This document shows positions 20,552 through 35,500 of a stretch of DNA of 64,000 nt, piece by piece. Made by a program: the position numbers and the translations under genes. The notes beneath the pieces are model-generated. The model had not been told where the DNA came from, ran no database searches, and saw only the letters and a program-made list of their open reading frames with translations. Each line of letters begins with the position of its first letter. The first letter of the stretch is position 1. The stretch spans positions 26,730,988 through 26,794,987 of the forward strand of contig CM060465.1 of assembly GCA_030544235.1 (NCBI GenBank). Reading direction: 5' to 3'. This DNA comes from Lepturacanthus savala. Taxonomy: Eukaryota; Chordata; Actinopteri; Scombriformes; Trichiuridae.

Positions 20552-23500
20552 ATTAAGCTGTTTACTGTGTACATAACCACTGTGTACATAACCACCCATA
20601 ACTTTGTTAGCCTCATAGCCTAATTGTCTAAGTCATATTTTGGCAAATATGACTTATGCAAATAGGTTGTTAGCCTCATAGCCTAATTATCTAAATCACA
20701 TTTTGGCAAATATGACTTGTGCAATTATGCTATGAGGCTAACGACATACACTTCTATATACCTTTGCACTATTTGTATCCTGGATGGATGGAAATAGAAA
20801 TGATTTTATCTCTCTGCCTCTCTCTCTCTCATAAGGATTTTTTTTTTTTTACTTTCCATCTCTTCAGTACTTTCTAAAATCTTTTGTATTATCATTACAA
20901 GAGAGAAAGACAATGATGGAGACCCATTAGATGTTAGATGTTTCACTTCATCTCACCTTGTAATAGAGGGATTTTACTGCAGGTGTGTTTCCTGTTGAAT
21001 CTCTGCTTGCTTGCTCATTAACAGTCGGTCCAGATAAGAGCTGAACAGGGAGGTGAAGACTGATAGCCCTGTTTACATTCAGTTTTGATCGAGTGTGTAA
21101 ATCAAACTTCCAGTAAAAGGCGTTGTATCTGATCTCAGTAGCTGGAAGCCTCCCTGCAGCTTTAACTTCCTGTTTCAGGATGTTTTATGGCTGATGAGTA
21201 TCGACTCTGAGCCATCAGTCATCTGACAGCTTGGCAGAGAGAACAGCCAGGCGAAACACCTCCTCCGGCCATCTGACTCACCCAAATACTGTTTGGATAA
21301 AACTTAAATTTAAAGGAAGAGTCAAATAACATACCGACAGATTTAATTCCCTTTCTTGCAGTAAGTTTTGCTTTTGTATGTCCAGCTTTATTTGCCTAAT
21401 AATCTAATCCATGCACTTCCATCCACATGTATTATTTGTAATTTCAATTTGTGCATAAAAAAACATAATGGTCTATAGACATACAAACTGCTCTCCTGCT
21501 ATTGTTCTACTACACACTATGGTGGAAGAAGTATTTAATATTAACTCATTGAAGCCTATGAGCCTTTAAGTGATTGTCAATATACAAACAATAACAAATT
21601 TTACAGTTACTCATACAGTTTTTTTTCTGATATGATAGTAGACAACTTTTTAATGTTTTTTTTTTGTTTTTTACGTAAGAAAGAAAAAAAATCCAAGTGC
21701 TTCCTGTCACATGACATGACGTCATCAACTTCCTGCCCCTTCCTCCTGAAAACATGAAGACAAACCCTCCCAGAAAGAGGTCATTTTATTTAGATCATTA
21801 TGATTTTCAACAATGATGTATATATCTATTTAATCATTCAAGTCTCTAGAATAATCCCCCCAAAAAGAATTTTGTACATGGGATAAATAGATTTTTGTTT
21901 GTCGTATTTGTGCAAACAGCAATTATAATATCCATTAAAATGATATTTTATGCATAACATCTTTGAAAAAAGGCTGGGCTTAAAAGTAAAAGTCCTGCAT
22001 GGAACATCCTACTATAGTAAAGGTACACAAGTATTATCAGCTTGATGTCATTAAAGTATCACAGTAAAAGTAGTGGTTTACACTATTGTATAATAAAAGC
22101 CTGGTATATGGTTTGTAAAAAAAATAATCTGAAAAGTAACTTAATCTGTCACATATATGTAGTGGAGTATAAAGTAGCATCAAATGGTAAAACACTTAAC
22201 TAAATTATTTGTGTGAATTCAGCTTCAGGGTGAGTTGGATCAACACTATGCGGAGCCATCAGCTACAAACTATTCACTTGCTTGCATTGCAATAAGAATG
22301 TAAAACAGTTAATGTGGGGAGCACAGCCTAACATCCTAAGAACACTGTCCTCACCCAGCGAAATCTTCTCTCCAGAGTCGGCGGGCAGCAGGAAGACGAG
22401 CAGAGCGAGGGTGGAGATGAGGACACAGGGGATGAGGAGGTTGAGTCCATAGTAAAGCGTCCTCCTCCTCATCACCACGGTGAAGGTCACGTCAGGGTAC
22501 GGCTCCTTACAGCAGTCGTAGAAACGCTCGTTCCTCCGCCCAGGAACCTCTGCAACAGATCACGATAAGACGAGGACAGAATCTTAAGTCCTCTGACAGA
22601 CAGCCAGTGATACCTTTTCTGTTTGGTAGGGTGGCTTAGTATGTTTAGTTTTTTTGTAGAAGAAAGTCTTCCAGCTCTGTCAATGCTTCACACTGCATGT
22701 CCTGTTTTAAAGCTAGTCAGATATACAGCCAGTTATTCAACAACTATTTTAATAATTATTTTGAGTCATTATTTAAGGAAAAAAAATATAGTAGGGTATA
22801 TAGCTGATAACTTGAATATCTTGTGTACAACTTCAAATAGGTCTGTAGGTTTGATCAGGGACATATTAAAAAATGTATTTTTAATCAATTCTGTAACAGA
22901 TTAGATGCAACGTAGAGATCAGAGAAATTGATTTATGTCCTTGGTTTAGTCTCTAATAAGAGACGAGCAGCATCGTTCTGAAGCATCTGCAGTTTATATC
23001 TGATGAAATAAAACCTACAAGAGATGAAGGAACATATTTGTTTATCAAGATTTAATTGGATCTCCTCCATTTTCAACTGAAAATAGATTTTTTTTTTCTC
23101 CGCTCATTAAAAAAACGTTGAGTTCCGTCACTGTTTCATGGTAAATTTAATCTACCTACCGGTTGCTAATATTACTTGTGTGATTGAAGCTTCTGAGCTT
23201 TTAACCCGTGTAGCTGGTTGATGGTTTGGGACACTAAGGGTTATTTTGGATAATTATTGCTGTTCTCCCCAGTTTCTGGCTCCAAATGAAAAAGATGGCG
23301 GGGACCATAACCTGCATCTCTGGGCTTCAAACAGCTTCAAAGGGTGATGTCACATCTCTCTACCTACATCTCTGATCTAAAAAATAAAAGCCTTCAGTGA
23401 TGTTTTGTTAAGGAATACACTTCTAGTTAGTCAGCTGTGTTCTTTACTTTACATCTGTTCCTTTTTTTCCCTTATTTGAGCACCTGGCTGGCTGGTGAAG

Positions 23501-26500
23501 TAGCGACTCCTCCTGACAATGGCATCAAATAAATAGAAATAACTTACTGCAGCAGAGTCAGAAAGCCGACACATGAAAGGAGATATAAAAACATACAAAG
23601 TGTAAGAAGTTTTCTCCGGTTAAACACTCGAACGTTCGCTGCACGACCCACAGGAACGAGGCCATTTCACCTCAAATGGCTCAGAAACGTAATGTATTCC
23701 TCCACAGGAGAGGTATTTAAACATTTCACAGAAAATCAAATCCTCCCCCGTCGCTGCTGCAGGGAGGCGTGAAGCCGCCTGCTGAGGAGGACTGACATTA
23801 ATGAGGCCCGCTCAGGTTTTAATACTGGAATAATTATCTCTCTGTGCCAGCGATAGATTACAAAAAAAATCTAAAATATGATGAATTCAAATAAGAATAC
23901 ATTATGATGCATTAATAACCACAAGCTACAAAAAAGGGGGCCTTTTATTTTCTCTCCTCATTGCTTCCATTCCTTTCTCTGTATATCTGTATTTACTCCA
24001 CAGGAACATTTATTCTGTACTGTCTGGACTCCTCATCTCACTGGAAATATTAAAGTTCCTCCTCACAACGACTGCAATGTTTGTACATTCCACAATAGAG
24101 TTTCCGTGTTCCCATTTAAGTGTGTCTTTCAAAGATTTCCCCAGTGTTACTTTTCTTCTTGTTCCTTCAGTGGGATGTTGTTCTCTCCTCTGTGTAGGAT
24201 GATGTATATGCAACGTTTGTTTTCACATTCATCTACACAAAGAGGAATCTTTTGTCTGGGCTCACTGTAAATCTCAGTTTAACATATGCACCTTGTAGCA
24301 GGATTTGTGAAATCAAAACTAGTTTGGAGCCAATCATTGTCTGGTATACCAGAAATTATGTCCCACCCCTTTTCCTCCATAGTGAAATATTGAATTGCTG
24401 TAATGTTGTTCAGCAGATGATTGTTGATGATGTGAAGCCCAGCTGGATGAAATATGTCAGATAATTGTGGAAGCCTGGCGGATATGGTTGAGGAGGCTGA
24501 TTTGCAGAATTCTGGACATATTACTGTTTGTTGAGTATTTTGTTATTCCATCCATCCATTTTCTATACCTGTTTATTCCTTACTAGGCTTACGGGGGTCT
24601 GCTAGAGTCAGTCCCAGTGTACTTCAGGTGAGAGACAGGAATACATCCCAGACACACTCATGCCTACGGGCAATTTAGACACTCCAATTAACCTAAGCAT
24701 GTTTTTGGGCTGTGGGAGGAAGCCAGAGAACCCAGAGAAAACCCACACAGACCCAGGGAGAACATGCAGAAAGATCCCAGACCAAGTCCTTGAACCTTCG
24801 ATCTTCTTGCTGTGAGGCGCTATCCTGGTACTGTTATTCAGCTGTTAATTATACATATAGGAAGTTGAAACTTAACCCTTAAATTAATTCAAATAAAACA
24901 TTTTTTTTCTTGCTGCCTAATGTACAGTGTCGCCTGTTTTGACTGCTTGAATAGAGAGATTTATTAGATCATTTAGAGGATGCAGCGAGCCCCCTCCTTC
25001 AGTTCCACTTTCCCTCGTTCCTCCTTTCCTGGAAGATGTGGAGCGGTTTTACCCCTATGCACACAGCACGCCTCGCTGCGTTTCATATGCCTATACATCG
25101 CTACATTGCTGAGTACATTGGTTTCAATCTCCGCTAGGTGAGGGACGGGAGTGGTGGAGGCATAAATAGGAAACATGCTGCTGAGATTTCCAATTAAGTT
25201 TACTCTGAATGGCCCATTGGCTGAACAGTGTCTCCGGAGGAAGCTCAGTTTGATTCTCTTGCTATCTTTTCTTTGTATTTCCCACTTCCTTTCATCAGCT
25301 GGTACAAACAGACAAGCTTTAGCTGCCTCCCCCCCCGGACATGATCCTGCCCTCATCATTAGTCTCCAACACAGTGCAGCAGAGACTACGTCCTCTGTTC
25401 TGGACCTGTGCAGGTTGCTGGAGAACACCAACATCCACAATGACAATCATGTCCCGCAGGGATGTTGTTCTTTAAAGGGATAGTAACATTCTAAGAAATG
25501 CACTTGATTACTTCCTTTCTGAGAAGATTAAACTGTTATAAATCTTGTGCCTGTAGCCAGGTTCCAATTTCAGATTATCTGCAAAAGTATATATATACTT
25601 TGATTCTATATTTGTATGTTTGGAGCTATGTTATAGTCTCCTCATCACCCCAGACAGAATTTTTGGCTTTTTCTTGAGCCACTATTTAAGTATTTAAGTA
25701 AGTCACATGCTTGTCACAATTTATTCACTAAATTCCCCTCTTTATTTTACTTTGTATGCATTTTCTTTAGGACATTCATTTGTCAGGACTTAAAAAATGT
25801 CTTGCATTTCCTCATTTGTTTTTCTGTTTTTATTGAAAACATGAATAAAAACAGGCGGATGGAAACAGACCTCGTGTTAAACGAGTCGCCGCTGATTTAT
25901 CACTGCACTCCACTTACAAACCAGGAAATCAAAGTCGGAACGGTGCCGGCAATTCAGTCTAGTGGTTATTTACAGTATATAATGTTAGGGCTCCAGAGAC
26001 CAGGCTTATACTTTACGAGTTGGCTTCAACGACATGGTCTTCACAATGCCAACAGATGCGGGGAGTCAAATGTGCCTCCGCTTCACTGACCAACACAACA
26101 GTGATGACTCTGAGACACGGTGAGGACACGTGTGTGTGTGGGGTGTGTGTGTGTGTGAGTCCTCTGCAGCTATCCATTATTTTCACATAAGACAAATCTA
26201 TAAGACCATTTCAATTTCAGTAATTGTAATTGCATTATTTCGTTTGACAAATGAATTATTCACATCACTATTTACTGCAGTTACAACACTAATGGTGAAT
26301 CATCAGTACAAATGCTGCTACAAAGTCCTGGAAACATTTGGGTTGTTTCTGACATCTAGAAGCAGCTTTTTGAAAGATTTCACCACTTTTCTCCCACAAA
26401 TGTTAACTTTCTTATCAGAGATTGCGATGCGGCCTGAACATCGATTAGGTTAAAGATGCAAGAGACAGAAATAATGACTTCTAAATCTTCTGAGCTTCTC

Positions 26501-29500
26501 AAGTAATCTTGTGTGAACAGGCTGCAGCACAACCAGAGCACACAGAGCAGATGTGTGCCTATTTCTTTATTAAAAGCACTATTTAAACATTAAATTGCAT
26601 CATCTGCTCAGGAGAAACCTGAGGCTGCAGTTTTTTTTTTCGCCTCCCAGTGTTTGTTCCATGATAAAATCAGCACAGTAATGGAGTTTGACGATATAAA
26701 TGTAGCTCATTGGTCACGCTCTGTTGCATGATCTGGCATTTGTGAGCGGCGTAAATGTTCCGGCAAGCCGCCACGGTCCCATCAGCCTTCAGGCTCACTG
26801 AGCCGCACGCCGCAGCGGCGGGCCGCTCGCCCTGCGGGCCCGTCGTGCTCGGCAGCAGCAGCAGCAGCAGGAGGATTTAATTACCAGCAGATTAATGCCG
26901 GATGGGAGCTGATATGAAAAGCTGCAGTCGCAGGCGGCCAGACAGGTTCGGCAGCATCTAAGCTCCTCGCTGCTCCAATGTTTGAATCCTGAATCCGCAG
27001 GCCGCCGCGTTCAGTTGAAATGTTTAAATAAAGCTGCTGAGGGGGAGAAAACTCCTCCATGTAAACTTTTCAAATTTTAAAATTGTCTGTTTAATTTGCC
27101 AGGAACCTGTTGTACAATCACTCTTGGATCTTATCTTAAAATAACCTTCCCAAAGTTTTTTTTTTTTTTCCCATTCTTTTCTCTCTAAGACTTTTCTTGG
27201 GAGTTTTCCCTTCTCTTTCTGGTATCTGATAGTTCAGATTTAGGACGTTATACTTTGTACAACCCATGGAAAAACCTTATCAGTAAAGGCTACAGAACAG
27301 AGGCAAATCTGATGTCATCACGAGATTGCAAAACTAGGAGGTAATGAAGCATGTGAGCAGTATGAAATAAAAAAACATAATATGTCTCCTTTAATAGAAC
27401 ATTTACACCTCTCACCCACGAGGTCCCACTCTCCGTTGGCGATGTATCCGGTCACATCAGCCTCAATCATCTGCAGGTCCAGAGACCAGCCACCGTACGT
27501 CCACGAGCCAAACTTCAAGTTGCAGCGCTGCACGTCGAAAGGAAACCAGCGGACGTCGATGTAGCACGTGCTCTTAAATATTCCTGAAATTAAGGTAAAG
27601 ATACAGAAATAAGCTGTTAAAGAACTGATGACAGTGATTAGAAGAAAAAAGAAGATTAAGAGACAAAAAGTAGAAGAACGAAGAAAAATAAATCCATGCA
27701 AGCTGATGTGGATGAGATTCAAAATAACCAAAATGTTTTCATGTTTTATTTCAGTTTCAGATCAATTTAAAATCAAATCATCCAAAAAATGAAACAAATA
27801 GTGGGAAAAAAAAACACCCAGTAGGGATTCATAAAAAAGATAAAACCCCAAAGGCTGAAAGGAAATAAATTATAGGCAACAAAGGAAAAAACTCAGAAAG
27901 AAGGAAATAATGTAAATGGATTTGTGCACAGCAGAGGTGAACTCTGTTTTGAAAAACAGATAACTCATCTTAAAGTAGTAAAGTATTTTTTTTTTCACAG
28001 GTAAACAACAAAATGTGTCTGATCACCCTCAGGGCAAAACCATCACTCTGATCCGGGGACTGTGCTTTAGGTTTCTATTAACTCTGTGTGGATCTGAAAT
28101 CCAATCTGTTCCCAGACAAGTAAGCACCTGCTTCCCCCCAACATGAAGATGAAAGTTTAATGATCCCTGAAGAGAAGCAGTGTTTCCCACAAAATTGGAT
28201 TCTATTTGTAGTAGTGATACACCCACACTTCCCTCAATTAATTAATTAATTAATTAATATTGGTATCTTATAACTTTCTCACTTTTTTTAAGACTTGGGT
28301 CTGTGTTGTGTTAACAACATAGTCTAAGTTTCCTTTGAATTCTAAATCCAAAATCCAGAGGGAACATATGTGATATTTTAGAGGGCTTTAATTTTGAAAT
28401 TCAACATCAAACTGTCTTGATATTATCTGAGAGACATATTGAGATGTTCTGCTACCATTATTTTTTCTTTCTTTAAAGCAGCCAACTCTTTAACTAACTC
28501 TGGCTGTTAGTGGGTGAGACTAACTCAACATAAGCCACTCCTCACTCCTGTTTATGCCTCCAACTATGGATGCCTGGATACAACAGTGCAGTTTAACAAT
28601 CCATTATGTTGCTTTTGGAGGTCACATCTATTGCAATGAGGAAAGAATAATTACACCAGCAGCTAAGCTAATTTAGCAAGGTGGTTTTAAGAAGGCAAGG
28701 GGCATATCTCTATTTAATAGCTGGGGTAGGCAGTTTATTTTTGGCATCATTGGATAAAAAATCCATTATAACCTTTCAGCATATTGCAATTCAAGTGGTC
28801 TGACAGACCACTACACTTCTGAACCTCCTCTTGGCTCTGTAATCAGAAAAATCTTGACCTTGACGGAATTTTTCAGCCAATCACAGGCCATTTTAGCCAT
28901 TTTATCATTGACTAATTTAAATATGTTATAACAACGCTTCTGCCAGGAAATTAAACAATGGAGGAAACCCCAGCAGAGAACCTTGTTCTCCCAGGCAGCA
29001 TCAACACAACAGCAAGAGCTCATTTATGTTTAAATACATAATACATCAGATGTTTGTACTGATGAGGATCCAGGGGAGGAGCAGAACGGAATATGGAGGA
29101 AACTTCGGTCAAATGCTGTGGGCAGGACTTATATTACAAAAATGTAATATCTACTGAATGATTTGTGCTATTGCAACCACACCTGATGGATATATATAGA
29201 TGTGATGTCTGAGTAGAGTAGACAAACTTGGTGCCATTGGGCCACGCTTGGGAGTGCACTAAATCACATGGACCAAGAGACCTCCAAAAATAAGGCGGTC
29301 TCAGTTCACTTGACTCTGCACCACATGACAAACTTTGGGAGACGCAAACTTGGGCCTAAACAACCTATTCGAGATGCACCATTGTTGGTTTTAAGATACA
29401 CATGATGAAACCTCAATCGGACCAATTTTGGTTTGTTTGCAGGTGTGAGAGCGGACCATGCTGGAGTCTACATGCTACATAGTACACATTTTATTACCTG

Positions 29501-32500
29501 AGTGTTGGTAAAGCGCCCTATGACTGTCTTTCGCATATCTTGAGATCCGTTCATCTGACATCACACTTGGGGGGGTGTAGTGCTGAAAACTCATGGGAGT
29601 GCAATTTTGCCTGTGAAGTTGATCAAGGAGCTGCACCAGGGGTCTCGACAGCGCTGCAAGCAGTGTTTCTTGGGGCTAAACTAGCACGTGTTTAACCAAC
29701 CCCACTGAAATGCTGCAAACAGCAATACAGGGAGCCAAGCAATCGTCTCGACACGGGACTAGCATCACAAACCTGTGTTTCTGCTATTTTCATTACTTTC
29801 TCTGTCCCACTTTCTTTGCGTGAAGGAACACCGTCTTTTTGTTTGAACGGGTGCAGCGTGGGGTTCAGTCTGCAGGATCATCCATCGCTGCCTGTGTGAG
29901 TATTCTGTCTGGCTGCCGGTTGAATCGCACCAGATGGCGAGGGTTATAACTTCTAAGTGTTGCTGCTTCAGTAAATCAGTGTCACCACAGAGGATCCAAT
30001 AGTCTCATCTCATCAGTTCAGACTCAGTGTTCTCAGTGGCTTCGGGACATTTCAGTGGGACTTTTGGCCGCCGCGGGGATCAGACAACCCTTGGCTCACA
30101 CTAATCAATGTCAGCTGTCAGTAGTAATAGAGCCATTACGACCTTTAGTGGTTATTGAATTCTGATCAGCTGATGGGTTTCCCTCTCCCTCCTGACAGAT
30201 TACAGTTTGGCTCTAAATTACTGTTCAGTTTTGAGATTTATGTTGTTTTCTTTCCTTGTGTATAAATATCATATATTCACATTTATTGTATTCTATTTCA
30301 TTTGTTCACTGCCCAAAAAAACTGGTCCCCAAAATGTCCCTACTTTTCAAAAAACTAGGGAGTTACAATAATTTACCAAAATGTTGCTTGCCTAAAATGA
30401 ACTGAGTCTTACCCTCAATCCAAAGAAAATATCAAATAAAACTGTGAAGAAACAACATACAGTAATAAAAACAACAACAGCTCTTAGTGTCAAACAATCG
30501 TGTTTCCCTCAACAGCCTGGTTAAAAGTCATGATGATTTTCAGGTCATCAATCTGGACCGTAACTCCTGATGACCTCCTCCTGTTGACCCCCTGCCCTCC
30601 TCCCTCAGCCGTCCATAAAACTACCTTTCTCTCTGGGTTTAATGGTTTCGACCACTAAACCCCACAGGGAAAGTGAGCTCTTTATTCTGACACCAATAAA
30701 TCAAACTCCATCTATCTAATTTCAAAATTATCTGGTTTTATCAGGCAGAGTATAACGAAGAATAATATAGAAGATAAAATACGATTTTATCAGAAATGTA
30801 GGCATTTTGTTTTTTTTGTGGGGACTATTTAGTGGTGTGAAGAGTGAGGGGCTTGTTTATCAATGGGAGGTGCCTGTGAATATGTTACCTGGTGGTAGAT
30901 ACTGACAGTAGCCAGTGGAGTTGACCAGGATGTTTGTGTGGAAAGAAGCATCGAACCGTTCATCAGCACTGTGAAGAGATAGAGAGATATAATGCAAAGC
31001 AAATCACACACACACGTAAACTTAAACCTAATCCTGTCCTCAAACCAAATCTTAACACTCAAACAGCCCTACTTTGTAATCAGTAATTCCAAATTCTAGA
31101 CTGATCATGATCTCCTGAAATTGCTTTACTTCTCTCATAAAAATGGCTAAAACTAAGTTTGACTTTTTTTAAAAACTACTATAAAGTTAATGATACCAAG
31201 AGATTCTTTATTAGGTATTCGGTATACTTTATTATTAATGGTTATAGTGCCACCATTAATAAGTTGCCAGCCTACAATGTGTAAATACTCCTAATTGAAA
31301 ATTAGCCATTCTTAGCTGCTTTAATGAACATTTTATTTCTTCAGGTTCTTTATTTGAGTCTTTACATGCTGATCTAAAACAGCCAAACAAACAGAGGGTT
31401 CATTCATCCTCAACCTCAGTTAAATCTGTGATTCAACTGCTAGATTTTCCTCCTCTTGATGTGATAAGGTCCATAAAGCCTTAAAGCAGCTGAGGCCTCA
31501 TAAATCTGCTGGTCTCGACAAGCTTGATCCTTATTTTTCTCAAGTAAGCTATAGACTTTATAACAGAACTTCTGACTTTTAATCTTAATGGGATTCCTGT
31601 TATACGGAAACCTGTCTTTGTTCTTTCTTTGCTAAAAGGAGGCTATCCCTCTATCATGTGTTTCAGACCTTCAACAACTTCAAAGATTTTTTAGACAGAA
31701 ATCAGTATTCTATCTTAGCATCAGCCAGGCCTTATAAAATAACACAGCAAGAAAACTGCTGTGATTAATGTAGTGAATGACGTTACTGAGCTACTGGAAT
31801 GCAACAAATACCTTTACTATACAGAGTTGGCTGTCAGATGGATTTCAAATGACTTGTCAGAAAGAAATAATGTGTCCAGTTTGCTCCCTGAATTAAAGGG
31901 CATCCTCCAGGGTTATATATTAGAACCACTGCTGTTTTGAAATTAAAATGGTCTAAAAATAGTATTTAGGTATTATTATTGATCAGAACATATCATTAAA
32001 TCACACACAAAAAAAACTTTGTTGCCAAGCTGAAACTAAAATGAAGTTTTAAGGGTATCTGCTCTAAAGAGGTTGGATATTACATACCATTGTGCTTTAT
32101 GTATTATTACTGCTGTACACCACTGTGCTCTGTATATGGCTGCGAAGTAGCAAACTGTACATGTGCACAGATTTTCTTATTTGTTTCCTACATGTAGAGA
32201 AACCTAAATCATTATGGCTTGTGCTCTGTGATATGCTACAGATGTTGATTCCCTCAAGATTGGATGGAGCTGGGCAAAAAAATAAATAAATAGGATATCT
32301 CTTCCTCCTGGAACAATGTACAAGACGACCTGAAACTATCAGAGATGATAACTGTCAGGAATTCAATTAAATTAATAAAGGATGGATGAAATAAAACTCT
32401 TGGACAGTGTGATTACCTTATAATATTTTGCTGAAATGGTATCTGTCTAGCATCTTAACTGGATTTTTCCCATAAACTTGTATTGCATATTAACTGGATA

Positions 32501-35500
32501 TTGTCTTCCCTCTTTTGTAGTGTTGTAACAACCTTTATGCTGCTCTCTTGCCAAGCCACTTTGAAAAAGAGATTTTAATCTCAATGGGGCATTTGTTAAA
32601 TAAAGGATGAGATAATACCTTTGTATGGCTATGGTCTAGACTGAAAAATATATTTACTCTCAGTCTTCTACCAACATGGCCCTATGCAATTACAAACAGG
32701 AACATCACTCTTGCAGGATATTATCTGAACTTTTTTCCTGTGCACACACTGGAGTTAGTGGCTACTTGAATTTTCTACTTTCAACAGTAGAAAACTCGGA
32801 AGTGAAATGACGGAAAGTTTGCTGTAAAAGTTGATCCAGTGCCCAATAATAACTCAAAGTCGAGCTCTGAAGCTGTTCATTGCTGCCCCCTCTCATTAAA
32901 ACCAGCCAGGTCAATACTCCCTCCGGCAGCTCGCTGCCCCCACCAGGATCAAACTCTGCTCCTGACCTGTTCAGTTAATGAGCTGAAATGTTCGTTGCCT
33001 CCCACAGGCAGCAGCTCTGATGTGCGTGTTATCGGTGAGGTATTAATCCTGACAGGGACAACACCTATCTTTAGCACAGATAACAGGCAGGAATTAGCTG
33101 AATTAGCTCAGTAACTGAAACAGAACTGAGGGGTGAAAACAAAACCTGAACTAAGTGAGTCATTTTGCCATGAAATGCTGGTGTTTCTCTGGTTTCTCTG
33201 TGTTTAGACACATTAAAGGGTTCACAGTTGTTTAGGTGTCTTTAAACCACAGTCAGGTCCCCAGTTGAACACACAGTACATTTGCATGCAGAGCTTAACC
33301 CTCCTGTTATGTTAATTTTTCAGGAACAGCAGTGGTCGAAAACCCCAAAAAATCCTAATAAGCATTGTCAATATTTCATTATTAACTCCACTGCTGACTA
33401 TTCCATCAGTATTTAGTAGAATGGTGTTCCTGACCTCTAACAGGTAATGGTTTAATTAGGATAAGTCTCTTGTTTTTCGTTTAAAATAAAATTCTAATCT
33501 TTTCTTAATGTTACACAACATGATTACTTTTGAAAGACCAACATATAAAAGACAATAGTTTTACAAAACATTGAAATATCACCCAGTCATATATAATATA
33601 AATACAGTTTGATGCTGAGAATTGATTAGTATCTATGTGATATAAACATGCAGGGATATGTGAGATGAATTGAATGAATTTTCATTTTATACATTGATTA
33701 AACTAATTAAGGCGAAGATGAAGAAGTTTCATCCTGAAAAAGCTATTTTTTCTAGATCTTCAAACATTAAAACCGGTCAATTTGACCCATAACATCACAG
33801 GAGGGTTAATCAAGCTATGCTCAAAATTAATTTTTTGCATCTAGTCGGACTTCTGTCCATGTCTCAGTTTACATGAAAGTGAGAAAATTGAATAATTGAG
33901 GGGTTCGACCTCTCATGCGGTGTCGGTGTTATATATATATATATATATATATATATGCATGTGTATATCTGTTGACTTTTCTGTCACCTTGTAAAAAAAC
34001 TGAATATAAAAAACTTAATTAGCTTCATAAATCAACTACAGCTCCTGACCAGACATGCCATGTCTGGGCCGGTGCTGTTTGCATTTAGAATAGGATATAG
34101 GCTTCCTTTTGTCTCTCTCTCTCTTTTTAATTAATTAGACTTGCTGGTCGCACAAAATACATTGAATCTGCGCTAATGCCATTTTTTTTTATCTTTACTT
34201 GGCCAGTTCTGGTGGCTTCTCTGCTCCACTTTGTCCCGTCTCTACTGTTGTGGAGCATTCAATCATGTATTTTCCAGTTTCAGTCTGACTGAGGCGTATA
34301 CATGCCGGAGAAAATCGAATTCCAATCACATTATCTATGTGTGCTAATTTGACTATCAGTCAGTCAGTCATTTTCTATACCTGCTTATTCCTCATTAGGG
34401 TCGCAGGGGTCTGCTGGAGCCTATCCCAGCGCGTTACGGCGAGAGGCAGGGATACACCCCAGATGGTCGCCAGCCAATCGTGGGGCACACACACCATTCA
34501 CTCACACCTACGGGCAATTTAGAGTCGCCAATTAACCTCAGCATGTTTTTGGACTGTGGGAGGAAGCCGGAGTACCCGGTGAAAACCCACGCAGACACGG
34601 GGAGAACATGCAAACTCCACACAGAAAGGTCCCAGACCCAGGACCAAGGAGGTCTTGAACCTGCGACCTTCTTGCTGTGAGGCAACAGCGCCACCGTGTC
34701 GCCCCTAATTTGACTATAAGAAGTCAAACTCAGTCCGATTTCAATCTGACTAAAGTGTAATAAGGTGTAGGTGGCTAAGGTGTAAAAATCCAACCATAGT
34801 CAGATTAACCCAATCATTTGTTTTCCTTGAGTGTCATGTAAACGTACGGAATGAAATACGTTTTTTTTTTCTTGCTGTGATCATTCCTCCTGTTTCCTCC
34901 TTCATAACAAATAAAGCAGAATAAAGCAGCTGTGGACACCACATACTGTCAGAATCACCTGCATTCAGAGATCAATGCTTTGCTTGTGTGCAGCACTGAA
35001 GATGTGTACCTGTTGTACAGCAGGATATCAGGCCTCCAGATCTGGCTGTCAGGGAATCGGACGTTGGTCACACCTGGATAATCCGACATGTTCCACTGCA
35101 GGTAGAAGTCTGTCCAGTACTGCAAACACACACACACACACGCACGCATGCACGCACGCACGCACGCACACACACACAGTGTTGGATATACTAGTGTTGT
35201 ATTCACTGAGATCAGGTATGAAGGTATTTTTCGCCTTCCATTGTAAAAAAAATAATCAAATTATATCCTGTTGACATGCCAAATTCAGCCTGTATCATGA
35301 GCTCAGTTAGCTCTGAGCTATAGTGGAGATACAGGTGTGAACTAGACGATCTAAGGCACATGTTAGTACCAACCATGTAATGACAGACTGTAGGTCAAAT
35401 AATGCAAATAATAATAATAATGACAGAAAAAGGCGTTCTATTTGTTTTAATGCGTAAAACTGAATGTTTCTTTGCAGGACTATTGTTATCTCATGAAAAT

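Larger units (their letters stand above)
18904..22354. other. chrna7 intron 7
   Basis: This 3.45-kb intron contains a long TA microsatellite, a tandem/palindromic block at 20600-20745, and a dispersed repeat at 21975-22185. The rest is AT-rich. No added exon is seen. Confidence 0.6.
22550..27415. other. chrna7 intron 6
   Basis: This 4.9-kb intron contains a SINE copy at 24.5 kb, a unique block at 25000-25460 with long but unsupported open frames, and a CpG-rich island at 26740-27010. There is a short GT run near 26131-26157. I found no additional exon. Confidence 0.6.
30969..35009. other. chrna7 intron 4
   Basis: This 4-kb intron is largely made of mobile-element relics: a LINE fragment (31330-32620), a piggyBac-like MITE (33295-33809), a TA microsatellite (33930-33956) and a SINE (34357-34704). 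No extra exon is apparent. Confidence 0.6.

Noticed and set aside
24973..25446. 157-codon minus-strand frame in chrna7 intron 6
   Set aside because: An overlapping plus-strand frame is also open, no splice sites link it to chrna7 exons, and the sequence matches no family I know; treated as non-coding.
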